Below are positions 1 through 5,504 of a stretch of 5,504 bases of DNA, piece after piece. The notes under the pieces are model-generated. The model did not search any database. It worked only from the letters and a program-made list of their open reading frames with translations, and had not been told where the DNA came from. A program made the position numbers and the translations under genes. The stretch's first letter is position 1. The number at the start of each line of letters is the position of its first letter. The DNA is taken from contig CABQAB010000148.1 in NCBI GenBank assembly GCA_902461985.1, positions 1 through 5,504 of the forward strand. Reading direction: 5' to 3'. The stretch is from an uncultured Bacteroidales bacterium (GTDB taxonomy: Bacteria > Bacteroidota > Bacteroidia > Bacteroidales > UBA932).

Positions 1-970
1 CCCCGCCCCTGCGGCTTCCTATCTTTCGTGTGAGCACGTCAATCAGGTAGTCAAACCCGCCGGCCGTGCGCACCATGTTCATGATTCCTCCTGCGAGGAG
101 GGTCACGAGAATCAGTTCGGTCATAGACTGGATTCCGTCGCCGGCAGCCCGGAAGAGTTCCAGAGGCTCAGTCCCGAAAAACAGACCCAGGACATCAGTA
201 AGTATGATTCCGAACACGAGCACTTTCAGAACGTTCATCCTCGAAAGGGCGCATACGATAACGGCAAGATAAGGTATGGCCAGATAGAACGGCACCTTCG
301 GAACATTGTAGTCCACGTCCAGAGATATTCCGCTTAAGGTATATATGGCGAGAGTCACGACCGCAGCAGGCAGCACAAGTTTGAGATTTGTCCTGAACTT
401 GTCCTTCATCTGGCATCCCTGGGTGTGGGTTGCAGCAATGGTGGTGTCCGATATGAATGAAAGGTTGTCACCGAAAAACGCGCCTCCGACAACTATCGAA
501 ATCATAAGTGCCGGCGACAGTCCCATTTCAGCTGATATTCCTGTCGCCACGGGAGCGAGCGCGACTATAGTTCCGACAGAGGTGCCCACGGACATGGATA
601 TGAAGCAGGCGGCAATGAAAATCCCGGCCGGCAGGAAACGTCCCGGAACAAGGTACATTGTCATGGAAACCGTTGCGTCGACGGCACCCACAGCCTTGGC
701 CGAGGTCGCGAATATGCCTGCGAGCACGAAAATCCAGACCATATAGAGGATATTCGAGTCGGCTGCGCCTGCGGAAAAGACCCTGACTCTTTCATGGAAA
801 TCCATATCCCTGACGACCAGAACCGAATAGACCGCCGCAACCACGAAAGCCACGCAGACCGGAATGCCGTAGAAATCGCCTGCCAGAAGCGAGGCAGACA
901 GATAGACAGCCAGCAGGACCATGACAGGAGACAAGGCGAAAAGCCCTCTGCCATGCCTGCGAAAATTCAT
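1..970 (-). CDS. nhaC: NhaC-family Na+/H+ antiporter (3'-truncated by window edge)
   Basis: Integral inner-membrane antiporter expected to exchange Na+ for H+ in pH and sodium homeostasis. The minus strand is open for 323 codons from ATG at 970 to the window edge. Family members run to about 430-460 residues, so roughly the last quarter is missing. Visible in order: a short basic N-terminus then GLFALSP (residues 9-15), a run of hydrophobic segments, a small-residue SVGTSVGT segment (about 127-134), and GGAFFGDNLSFISDTT (162-177). The last matches the GD-x-x-S-x-x-SDTT signature of NhaC proteins. An in-frame ATG at 994 would add eight residues (MVDSSCKR). I prefer 970 because the likely transcript start near 1012 leaves 994 only a very short leader, and family members begin just before the GLxALSP motif. 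It is divergent from uraA. The family call is firm; ion specificity is inferred, since related NhaC members exchange other substrates (malate/lactate). Confidence 0.9.
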   Translation of the reverse strand, partial: MNFRRHGRGLFALSPVMVLLAVYLSASLLAGDFYGIPVCVAFVVAAVYSVLVVRDMDFHERVRVFSAGAADSNILYMVWIFVLAGIFATSAKAVGAVDATVSMTMYLVPGRFLPAGIFIAACFISMSVGTSVGTIVALAPVATGISAEMGLSPALMISIVVGGAFFGDNLSFISDTTIAATHTQGCQMKDKFRTNLKLVLPAAVVTLAIYTLSGISLDVDYNVPKVPFYLAIPYLAVIVCALSRMNVLKVLVFGIILTDVLGLFFGTEPLELFRAAGDGIQSMTELILVTLLAGGIMNMVRTAGGFDYLIDVLTRKIGSRRGG

Positions 971-1017
971 CCTCTTACAACTTGAATCCACCATAACACA
1001 CTGACAAACAGAAAGTG

Positions 1018-1025
1018 CAAAGTTA
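1018..1025 (-). promoter_or_regulatory. Candidate -7 box for the nhaC-like gene
   Basis: On the minus strand this reads TAACTTTG, an exact match to the Bacteroides -7 consensus TAnnTTTG. The -33 element is weak: at the right distance (about 1044-1049) there is only T-rich sequence, not a clean TTTG. Transcription would start near 1012, giving a leader of about 40 nt to the ATG at 970. Confidence 0.5.
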
Positions 1026-1048
1026 GACAAAATAGTTTAAAAGAAAAT

Positions 1049-1080
1049 TTTGGAAACGAGCGTATAAGTTCATACCTTTG
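1049..1080 (+). promoter_or_regulatory. Bacteroidetes-type sigma-ABfr promoter for uraA
   Basis: A TTTG (1049-1052) and a TACCTTTG (1073-1080) are separated by 20 nt. This matches the Bacteroides housekeeping promoter (-33 TTTG, -7 TAnnTTTG, spacing about 19-21). Transcription should start near 1085-1088, leaving a 5' leader of about 55 nt before the uraA ATG at 1142. The leader has no obvious Shine-Dalgarno sequence and only a weak stem (GGAATTC near 1087 against GAATTTCC). I see no recognisable riboswitch or attenuator. Confidence 0.75.
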
Positions 1081-1141
1081 CGACCCGGAATTCAAAACCG
1101 CCGAATTTCCAGAGCAAGATTCAGATTAAAGTCTCGATATC

Positions 1142-2518
1142 ATGTCAAAAAAACAAAACTCAACTCCAGCGGTTTACGATGCCCGGACGCTCGGCAAGCC
1201 TAAAATGCTGATTCTCGGACTGCAACACATGTTTGCTATGTTCGGAGCCACGGTTCTCGTACCTGCAATCACAGGCCTCCCTGTTTCCACAACCCTCCTT
1301 TTCGCCGGTCTCGGCACCTTGCTGTTTCATTTGGTGACCAAGCGGATTGTTCCCGCCTTCCTCGGTTCCTCGTTCGCATTTATCGGAGGTTACCTGAGTG
1401 TCATCGAAATGGGTGCCTCCTACGGACTTTCCGCTTCGCAGTCTCTGCCTTATGCCTGCATCGGCGTTGCCTGTGCAGGTTTTTTGTATTTCCTGCTCGC
1501 CGGTCTCATCAAGGCCTTCGGGACAGGCAGGGTAATGAAGTTCTTCCCGCCAGTTGTGACCGGACCTATCATAATCTGCATCGGTCTCGTACTCTCCGGC
1601 TCGGCCATCGGCAACTGCCAGAGCAACTGGTGGATTGCACTTGCAGCCATAGTCACAATCATAGTCTGCAACATCTGGGGTAAAGGAATGGTCAGAATAG
1701 TGCCCATACTTCTTGGAGTCCTTGTTTCCTACATCGCCGCAGCCGTTTCCGGACTCTGCGATTTCACCACCGTCAGGGAGGCCGCATGGATAGGACTGCC
1801 GTTCGCGCGGGAGAATACCGCCATTGCAGTCATCGATACAAGGAAATGGGAACTGCTGACAAGCGCGGTCATAACCATCATGCCGATTGCACTTGCAACA
1901 ATGATAGAACATATAGGCGACATGTGCGCAATATCCTCGACTACAGGCAAGAACTATCTCAAAGAGCCGGGACTTCACCGGACATTGCTCGGAGACGGTC
2001 TTGCGACCTCTCTCGCCTCTCTTTTCGGCGCACCGGCCAACACCACTTACGGCGAGAACACCGGCGTGCTCAACCTTACCAAGGTCTACGACCCGAGAGT
2101 CATCAGAATCGCCGCGGTCTTCGCGATTTTGGTTTCATTCTGCCCTAAATTCGCAGCCCTGATCTCCTCGATGCCGGCAGCGACCATAGGAGGCGTCTCA
2201 CTCATACTCTACGGTATGATTGCAGCGGTGGGTGTCAGGAATGTAGTCGAAAGCAAGGTGGACTTCACTTCTTCAAGAAACGTAATCATCGCAGCCATAA
2301 TCCTCGTTCTCGGAATCGGCATCAACTACGGCGTCGATGGCGGAAGCATCGACCTGGGATTCACCAAACTTTCAGGCCTTGCAATTGCCGCTCTCGTGGG
2401 TATTCTCATGAACGCGGTTCTCCCCGGCAAGGACTATGTCTTCGGGAAAGAGCCACAGGGAGACAAGTCGGTCAATTTCGACGGCAACACCAACCGGGTC
2501 ACCGGACAGGACGCGTAA
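1142..2518 (+). CDS. uraA: Uracil permease, NCS2 family (uracil:H+ symporter)
   Basis: A complete inner-membrane transporter of 458 residues, slightly longer than E. coli UraA (about 430), expected to import uracil with protons for pyrimidine salvage. It has the alternating hydrophobic segments expected of the 14-helix, 7+7 inverted NCS2 fold. Diagnostic motifs: QH in the first helix (QHMFAMFGATVLVP, 28-41), GSSFAF (75-80), FPPVVTGP (135-142), EHIGD (256-260) and NTTYGENTGV (300-309). E256 and E305 correspond to the substrate-binding glutamates of UraA (Glu241, Glu290). The residue at the UraA His245 position is D260, as in many EHIGD-type relatives. The TYGEN form of the TM10 motif favours uracil over the xanthine/urate branch, which has Q-N-x-G there. 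A strong Bacteroidetes promoter lies upstream, and a Tsx-like barrel gene follows on the same strand after 118 nt. The start is the only reasonable ATG; the stop is TAA. Confidence 0.95.
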   Translation: MSKKQNSTPAVYDARTLGKPKMLILGLQHMFAMFGATVLVPAITGLPVSTTLLFAGLGTLLFHLVTKRIVPAFLGSSFAFIGGYLSVIEMGASYGLSASQSLPYACIGVACAGFLYFLLAGLIKAFGTGRVMKFFPPVVTGPIIICIGLVLSGSAIGNCQSNWWIALAAIVTIIVCNIWGKGMVRIVPILLGVLVSYIAAAVSGLCDFTTVREAAWIGLPFARENTAIAVIDTRKWELLTSAVITIMPIALATMIEHIGDMCAISSTTGKNYLKEPGLHRTLLGDGLATSLASLFGAPANTTYGENTGVLNLTKVYDPRVIRIAAVFAILVSFCPKFAALISSMPAATIGGVSLILYGMIAAVGVRNVVESKVDFTSSRNVIIAAIILVLGIGINYGVDGGSIDLGFTKLSGLAIAALVGILMNAVLPGKDYVFGKEPQGDKSVNFDGNTNRVTGQDA

Positions 2519-2571
2519 TCCGGACTCTTCCCCTCGCCACTGCGCTCTGCGCTTATACGACTCCAACGATG

Positions 2572-2589
2572 ACGACTCCTTTCAGTCGT
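2572..2589 (+). other. Short perfect hairpin between uraA and the barrel gene
   Basis: ACGACT (2572-2577) and AGTCGT (2584-2589) form a perfect 6-bp stem around a CCTTTC loop, extendable by one G-T pair. No T-run follows, so it does not look like an intrinsic terminator. It could be an mRNA processing or stabilising stem within a uraA-barrel transcript, or chance. Confidence 0.3.
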
Positions 2590-2636
2590 TCAAGGGAGGA
2601 ACAGACTTTTATAATAAACAATATCAACATCGTCAT

Positions 2637-3395
2637 ATGAAAAGAATTGCAATCACTTTCTTCGCGGCTCTCATTGGTACCGCGGCATTTGCACAGAACA
2701 TCCAGCTCCACTACGATTTCGGAAACAACATCTACAGGAAAGACGGCAAGGACCTCACCAGCAGGGCTCTGCTTACGACTACCGTAGAAATGTTCAGACC
2801 GGACTCATGGGGAAGCACCTATTTCTTCGTGGACATGGACTACCTTAGCACACCGGGAACGGAAAGCGAGACAAGAGGAGTCACGGGAGCATACTGGGAG
2901 ATTGCCCGCGAACTCTGCTTCTGGCAGGGCAGCAAGATGGACTGGCTTTCAGTGCATATCGAATACAACGGAGGCCTGACCACAGGGCTTTCATTCAACA
3001 ACGCATTCCTGGCAGGTCTCACCTACAGCGGACATTCCAAGGATTTCCGCAGAACCTGGTCCCTTAGCGCAATGTACAAACTCATCCCGAAGACATTGGA
3101 CGGCAACGGCAGGAAACAGTATCACAATTTCCAGATTACCGGTGTATGGGGAATCAATTTCGCCCACGACTGGTGCACTTTTGCAGGTTTCTTCGATGTG
3201 TGGAGAGAGCACCGTCCATGGCAGGGCACACGCTATATCTTCATCAGCGAACCGCAGTTCTGGGTGAACCTCAACCAGATCAAGGGATGGGACAAAGTAA
3301 ACCTCAGTCTCGGGACCGAGGTCGAACTTTCATGCAATTTCGTGAACAAGGGTTTCTATGCCATCCCGACCCTTGGAGCCAAATGGACATTTTAG
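2637..3395 (+). CDS. Outer-membrane beta-barrel, DUF5020/Tsx-like putative nucleoside channel
   Basis: A secreted protein of 252 residues. Residues 1-19 form a typical signal peptide (basic MKR, hydrophobic core, AFA|Q cleavage). The mature part has alternating aromatic and polar strand-like segments such as TYFFVDMDY (61-69), YHNFQITGVWGINF (162-175), EPQFWVNLN (205-213) and LGTEVELSCNF (225-235). It ends in KWTF with a terminal phenylalanine, the usual outer-membrane barrel assembly signal. Length and pattern fit DUF5020-type Bacteroidetes proteins and resemble Tsx/OmpK nucleoside channels. That resemblance comes from recognition, not an alignment. Three cysteines (C94, C180, C233) are unusual for a barrel. 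The frame stays open back into uraA (to 2436), but the ATG at 2637 is chosen because it directly precedes the signal peptide. Its position 118 nt after uraA without a visible TAnnTTTG promoter suggests co-transcription and a role in nucleoside or base entry; that role is inferred. Confidence 0.85.
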   Translation: MKRIAITFFAALIGTAAFAQNIQLHYDFGNNIYRKDGKDLTSRALLTTTVEMFRPDSWGSTYFFVDMDYLSTPGTESETRGVTGAYWEIARELCFWQGSKMDWLSVHIEYNGGLTTGLSFNNAFLAGLTYSGHSKDFRRTWSLSAMYKLIPKTLDGNGRKQYHNFQITGVWGINFAHDWCTFAGFFDVWREHRPWQGTRYIFISEPQFWVNLNQIKGWDKVNLSLGTEVELSCNFVNKGFYAIPTLGAKWTF

Positions 3396-3414
3396 ACATT
3401 CACTGCAAAGAAGT

Positions 3415-3598
3415 GGCTGACTAAAAAGTCTGTCATATCGAGCATAGCCAAGAGACCAAGACAAACAGTCCAGTGGACTTTTGTCCTCTTGGCCCGAAGG
3501 GCGTAGTCGAGATATCTATTAAGCATCAATTCTTTAAGAAGATCTCTCCACTCGCGTTGCTCGGTCGAGATGACAATGTTGTGGCTTTTTGGTCAGCC
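3415..3598. repeat. Nested inverted-repeat element in the convergent gap
   Basis: This element fills most of the gap between the barrel gene and the oppositely oriented peptidase gene. The outer arms, GGCTGACTAAAAAG (3415-3428) and CTTTTTGGTCAGCC (3585-3598), pair over all 14 positions with one G-T wobble. Inside, TGTCATATCGA (3431-3441) faces TCGAGATGACA (3565-3575) with one mismatch in 11. Further in, GAGATATCT (3509-3517) faces AGATCTCTC (3540-3548), with a small TTAAG/CTTTAA tip (3519-3537). Elements with outer GGCTG...CAGCC arms and inner TGTCAT(T)TCGA ends are, from memory, common between genes in Bacteroidetes. They have no coding capacity and resemble non-autonomous, MITE- or REP-like repeats. 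Here it may also serve as a two-way transcription end for the converging genes; that is inferred. Confidence 0.75.
3448..3492. repeat. Secondary hairpin inside the left arm of the repeat
   Basis: CCAAGAG (3448-3454) pairs perfectly with CTCTTGG (3486-3492). GACAAA (3460-3465) pairs with TTTGTC (3480-3485). AGTCC (3467-3471) pairs with GGACT (3475-3479) around an AGT loop. The result is an 18-bp stem with a 5-nt bulge (3455-3459) and one bulged C (3466). A small GCCC-GAA-GGGC stem (3492-3502) follows directly. The right arm of the surrounding repeat has no counterpart, so this looks like an added segment. Confidence 0.7.
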
Positions 3599-3621
3599 CC
3601 AGTTTATTTTTGAAAATTACT

Positions 3622-5504
3622 TTACAGGAACAAGTCGAAATAGTCAGTGACTTTCTGCATCAGGTGGACTCTATTAGCCCCGAACACATTGTGTTGAGCA
3701 AGCGGATAAGGGAAATAGTCCACCTGAATCATGTTGTCTATACAGGTCTGCACGAAATTGAGGCTGTGCTGCCAGACCACAGTGTCGTCCATGGCACCCT
3801 GACAAATCAGCAGTCTGCCTTCCAGAGCCGTCGCCTTGCCTATCAGCGAGGTCGATTCATAACCTTCGGGATTGCTCTGTGGAGAATCCATATAGCGTTC
3901 GCCGTACATCACTTCATACCACTTCCAGTCGATTACGGGACCTCCCGCAACCCCGACCTTGAACACCTCAGGATAGGTAGTCATAAGAGAAATGGTCATG
4001 AAACCTCCGTAGCTCCAGCCGTGAACCCCTATTCTGTCCGCATCCACGTACGGCAGCGAGCATAGCATCTTTATACCCTCCATCTGGTCCTCCATCTCAG
4101 CCTTGCCGCAGTTACGCCATATGGCCTTTTCATACTCGGCCCCATGATACATCGTCCCCCTGTTGTCCTGGACATAGACAAGATAGCCCTTCTGGGCCAT
4201 AAGCATTTCCCAGCTTCGCAGGTTGGCGCACCAGGAATCGTTCACCATCTGGGAATGAGGTCCCCCATAGACATAGACTATTACGGGATATTTCTTCGAC
4301 GGGTCGAAATCGCGGGGCTTTATCAGACGGTAGTAATTGTCATACAGGCCGTCAGCCGACTTCAGAGAACCCAAATCAATCTCACAGAAACCGTAATCGG
4401 CTGTCTTGTCAGGCGCAGAAAAGAGCGTTACAGCCTTTCGGCTGTCCACATTCCACCTGTAGATTTCCGGAGGACAGTTCAGGCTGCTGTGCGAGGCGAT
4501 GAAACTGCCGTCATCCTCGAATTTCAGAATCTCATGCCAACCTCTTTCTTCCGTCAGCTTCTGCGCAGTGAATTTCTTCGGCAGGGAAACCTTGCCCCGC
4601 CTGTCCACTGTGAACCGTGTACGGAAAAGATGCTTCTCTATCGGGCTGATTTCGGATGACGTATAATACAGCCATCCGCCGCAGTTGCCTATATATTCCA
4701 CGTCCGCATCCACTTTCGTAATCCTTTGCAGCGCCCCTGTGGAGGCATTGCAGAGATAGATGTTCCTGTAGCCGTCACGCACATTGCTACGGTAGAAAAA
4801 CCAGTCCGCAGACACTCCGGAGGCCGTATTCACAAAATAAAGCGGGTCGAGAGGCTCCACATAGCGGCTGTCACTTTCCTCAAAAAGGCAGGCCATGAAC
4901 TCACCCGAACGGGCGTCATAGCGGTTCAGGCGCATGTGCTTCTGGGCGCGGTCGAGGACCTGGACATAGATGGATTCGGAATCCGGACTCCAGCTGACGT
5001 TGGTCAGATAGCGTTCATCATCGAAATCGCTGACCTTGACATATACGGTTTCCTTCGTATCGAGAGCATATATTCCTAAACTCACAATTTCGGAAGGAGT
5101 GCCCGCCATAGGGTATTTGATGCTTACAAGAGAACCGGTGCGGGAAGTGATATTCAGAAGAGGAAAATCAGCCACCGCAGACTCATCCTTGCGGTAGAAT
5201 GCGATGCGCGTACTGTCAGGTGACCAGAAAAGTCCCTTTTCTATGCCGAACTCGTGCCGGCTCACAACCTCTCCGTATACGATTTCAGGATTTTCGGCAA
5301 CTATGATTCTCTCTCCGTCGAGGAAAACTGTTGACAGTCCGTCAATCCTGTCGGACACAGCTCTCTCCGCCTTGCGGCCATAGTCAAGTCCCGCTATTTC
5401 GGGATAGCGTATTCCCATAGCCTTGCCGAAAACTGCATCTTCCATAGTGAGCGAGCCTCCGTCAGAACCTGCCGGACGAACCGCCATAACACCCTCCTGG
5501 GCAT
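3622..5504 (-). CDS. ptpA: Prolyl tripeptidyl peptidase (PtpA/DPP IV-like, S9B), 5'-truncated by window edge
   Basis: An exported serine exopeptidase expected to remove short peptides ending in proline from oligopeptide N-termini. Numbered from the internal Met at 5487, the N-terminal part is a beta-propeller (about 40-370) and the C-terminal part an alpha/beta hydrolase (about 390-621). The triad is S492 (GWSYGG), D567 (GAMDD) and H599 (QHN); its 75- and 32-residue spacings equal those of P. gingivalis PtpA (S603, D678, H710). Y407 fits the oxyanion tyrosine; W521, Y524 and Y528 fit the proline pocket. E79 (RHEFGIEKG) and E525 (WYEVMYGERYM) match the PtpA glutamates E205 and E636 that bind the substrate N-terminus, so PtpA fits better than DPP IV. 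The frame continues upstream of 5487 as AQEGV, which looks like a signal-peptide cleavage site, so the real start is probably about 20 codons beyond the window. The stop is TAA at 3622-3624. The first propeller portion appears shortened. Confidence 0.9.
   Translation of the reverse strand, partial: AQEGVMAVRPAGSDGGSLTMEDAVFGKAMGIRYPEIAGLDYGRKAERAVSDRIDGLSTVFLDGERIIVAENPEIVYGEVVSRHEFGIEKGLFWSPDSTRIAFYRKDESAVADFPLLNITSRTGSLVSIKYPMAGTPSEIVSLGIYALDTKETVYVKVSDFDDERYLTNVSWSPDSESIYVQVLDRAQKHMRLNRYDARSGEFMACLFEESDSRYVEPLDPLYFVNTASGVSADWFFYRSNVRDGYRNIYLCNASTGALQRITKVDADVEYIGNCGGWLYYTSSEISPIEKHLFRTRFTVDRRGKVSLPKKFTAQKLTEERGWHEILKFEDDGSFIASHSSLNCPPEIYRWNVDSRKAVTLFSAPDKTADYGFCEIDLGSLKSADGLYDNYYRLIKPRDFDPSKKYPVIVYVYGGPHSQMVNDSWCANLRSWEMLMAQKGYLVYVQDNRGTMYHGAEYEKAIWRNCGKAEMEDQMEGIKMLCSLPYVDADRIGVHGWSYGGFMTISLMTTYPEVFKVGVAGGPVIDWKWYEVMYGERYMDSPQSNPEGYESTSLIGKATALEGRLLICQGAMDDTVVWQHSLNFVQTCIDNMIQVDYFPYPLAQHNVFGANRVHLMQKVTDYFDLFL

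Noticed and set aside
345..746. Plus-strand open frame of 133 codons
   Set aside because: It is antisense to the NhaC-type gene, whose minus-strand frame carries the GDNLSFISDTT signature.
661..954. Minus-strand 97-codon open frame
   Set aside because: It is a different frame of the same strand as the NhaC-type gene; the continuous 323-codon frame from 970 has the family motifs.
1160..1978. 272-codon open frame antisense to uraA
   Set aside because: It lies wholly opposite a convincing membrane transporter gene; its Cys/Gly/Asp-rich composition is typical of an antisense shadow and it shows no family motif.
2571..2590. Intrinsic terminator after uraA
   Set aside because: The stem is only 6 bp and is followed by TCAAGGGAGG, not a T-run.
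2610..2615. TATAAT just upstream of the barrel gene as a promoter -10
   Set aside because: Bacteroidetes housekeeping promoters use TAnnTTTG; no TTTG lies at the right distance, and the region is simply A/T-rich as is usual before start codons in this phylum.
2436..2636. Extension of the barrel reading frame back into uraA, giving a 319-residue protein
   Set aside because: The added 67 residues overlap uraA in another frame, are hydrophilic and low in pattern, and would bury a clear signal peptide that begins at the ATG at 2637.
3415..3598. CRISPR array or tandem repeat
   Set aside because: The repeats are inverted arms around a common centre, not regularly spaced direct repeats with spacers.
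3589..4065. Plus-strand open frame of 158 codons running out of the repeat into the peptidase gene
   Set aside because: Its coding portion is antisense to the catalytic domain of the peptidase, and no motif is recognisable.

Overview
The window looks like chromosomal DNA from a Bacteroidales-type member of the Bacteroidetes; I cannot narrow it to a genus. Four things suggest this. There is a Bacteroides-style promoter (TTTG, 20 nt, TACCTTTG). Start codons lack convincing Shine-Dalgarno sequences. An outer-membrane barrel of a Bacteroidetes-type family (DUF5020-like) is present. The S9 peptidase closely resembles prolyl tripeptidyl peptidase A of Porphyromonas gingivalis. A compound inverted repeat of a kind common between genes in this phylum is also present.

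Layout: (1) 1-970, minus strand: most of an NhaC-family Na+/H+ antiporter, cut at its C-terminal end by the window's left edge. (2) 971-1141: a divergent intergenic region with back-to-back promoter candidates. (3) 1142-2518, plus: a complete UraA-type uracil/H+ symporter of the NCS2 family. (4) 2637-3395, plus: a small secreted beta-barrel protein resembling Tsx-type nucleoside channels, 118 nt downstream of uraA with no clear promoter of its own. (5) 3396-3621: a convergent intergenic region almost filled by a nested inverted-repeat element (3415-3598) that carries a second hairpin in its left arm. (6) 3622-5504, minus: an S9 prolyl tripeptidyl/dipeptidyl peptidase, cut near its N-terminus by the right edge.

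How the genes fit together: uraA and the barrel gene look like one transcription unit. They could supply the outer- and inner-membrane steps of pyrimidine base or nucleoside salvage; this is inferred from family resemblance and order. The antiporter and the peptidase are separately transcribed neighbours with no evident pathway link to that pair. The observations most worth following are a roughly 100-residue shortfall in the peptidase's N-terminal propeller, the hairpin-within-a-hairpin repeat, and the uraA/barrel pairing. I found no CRISPR array, tRNA, rRNA, transposase or evident new defence system.
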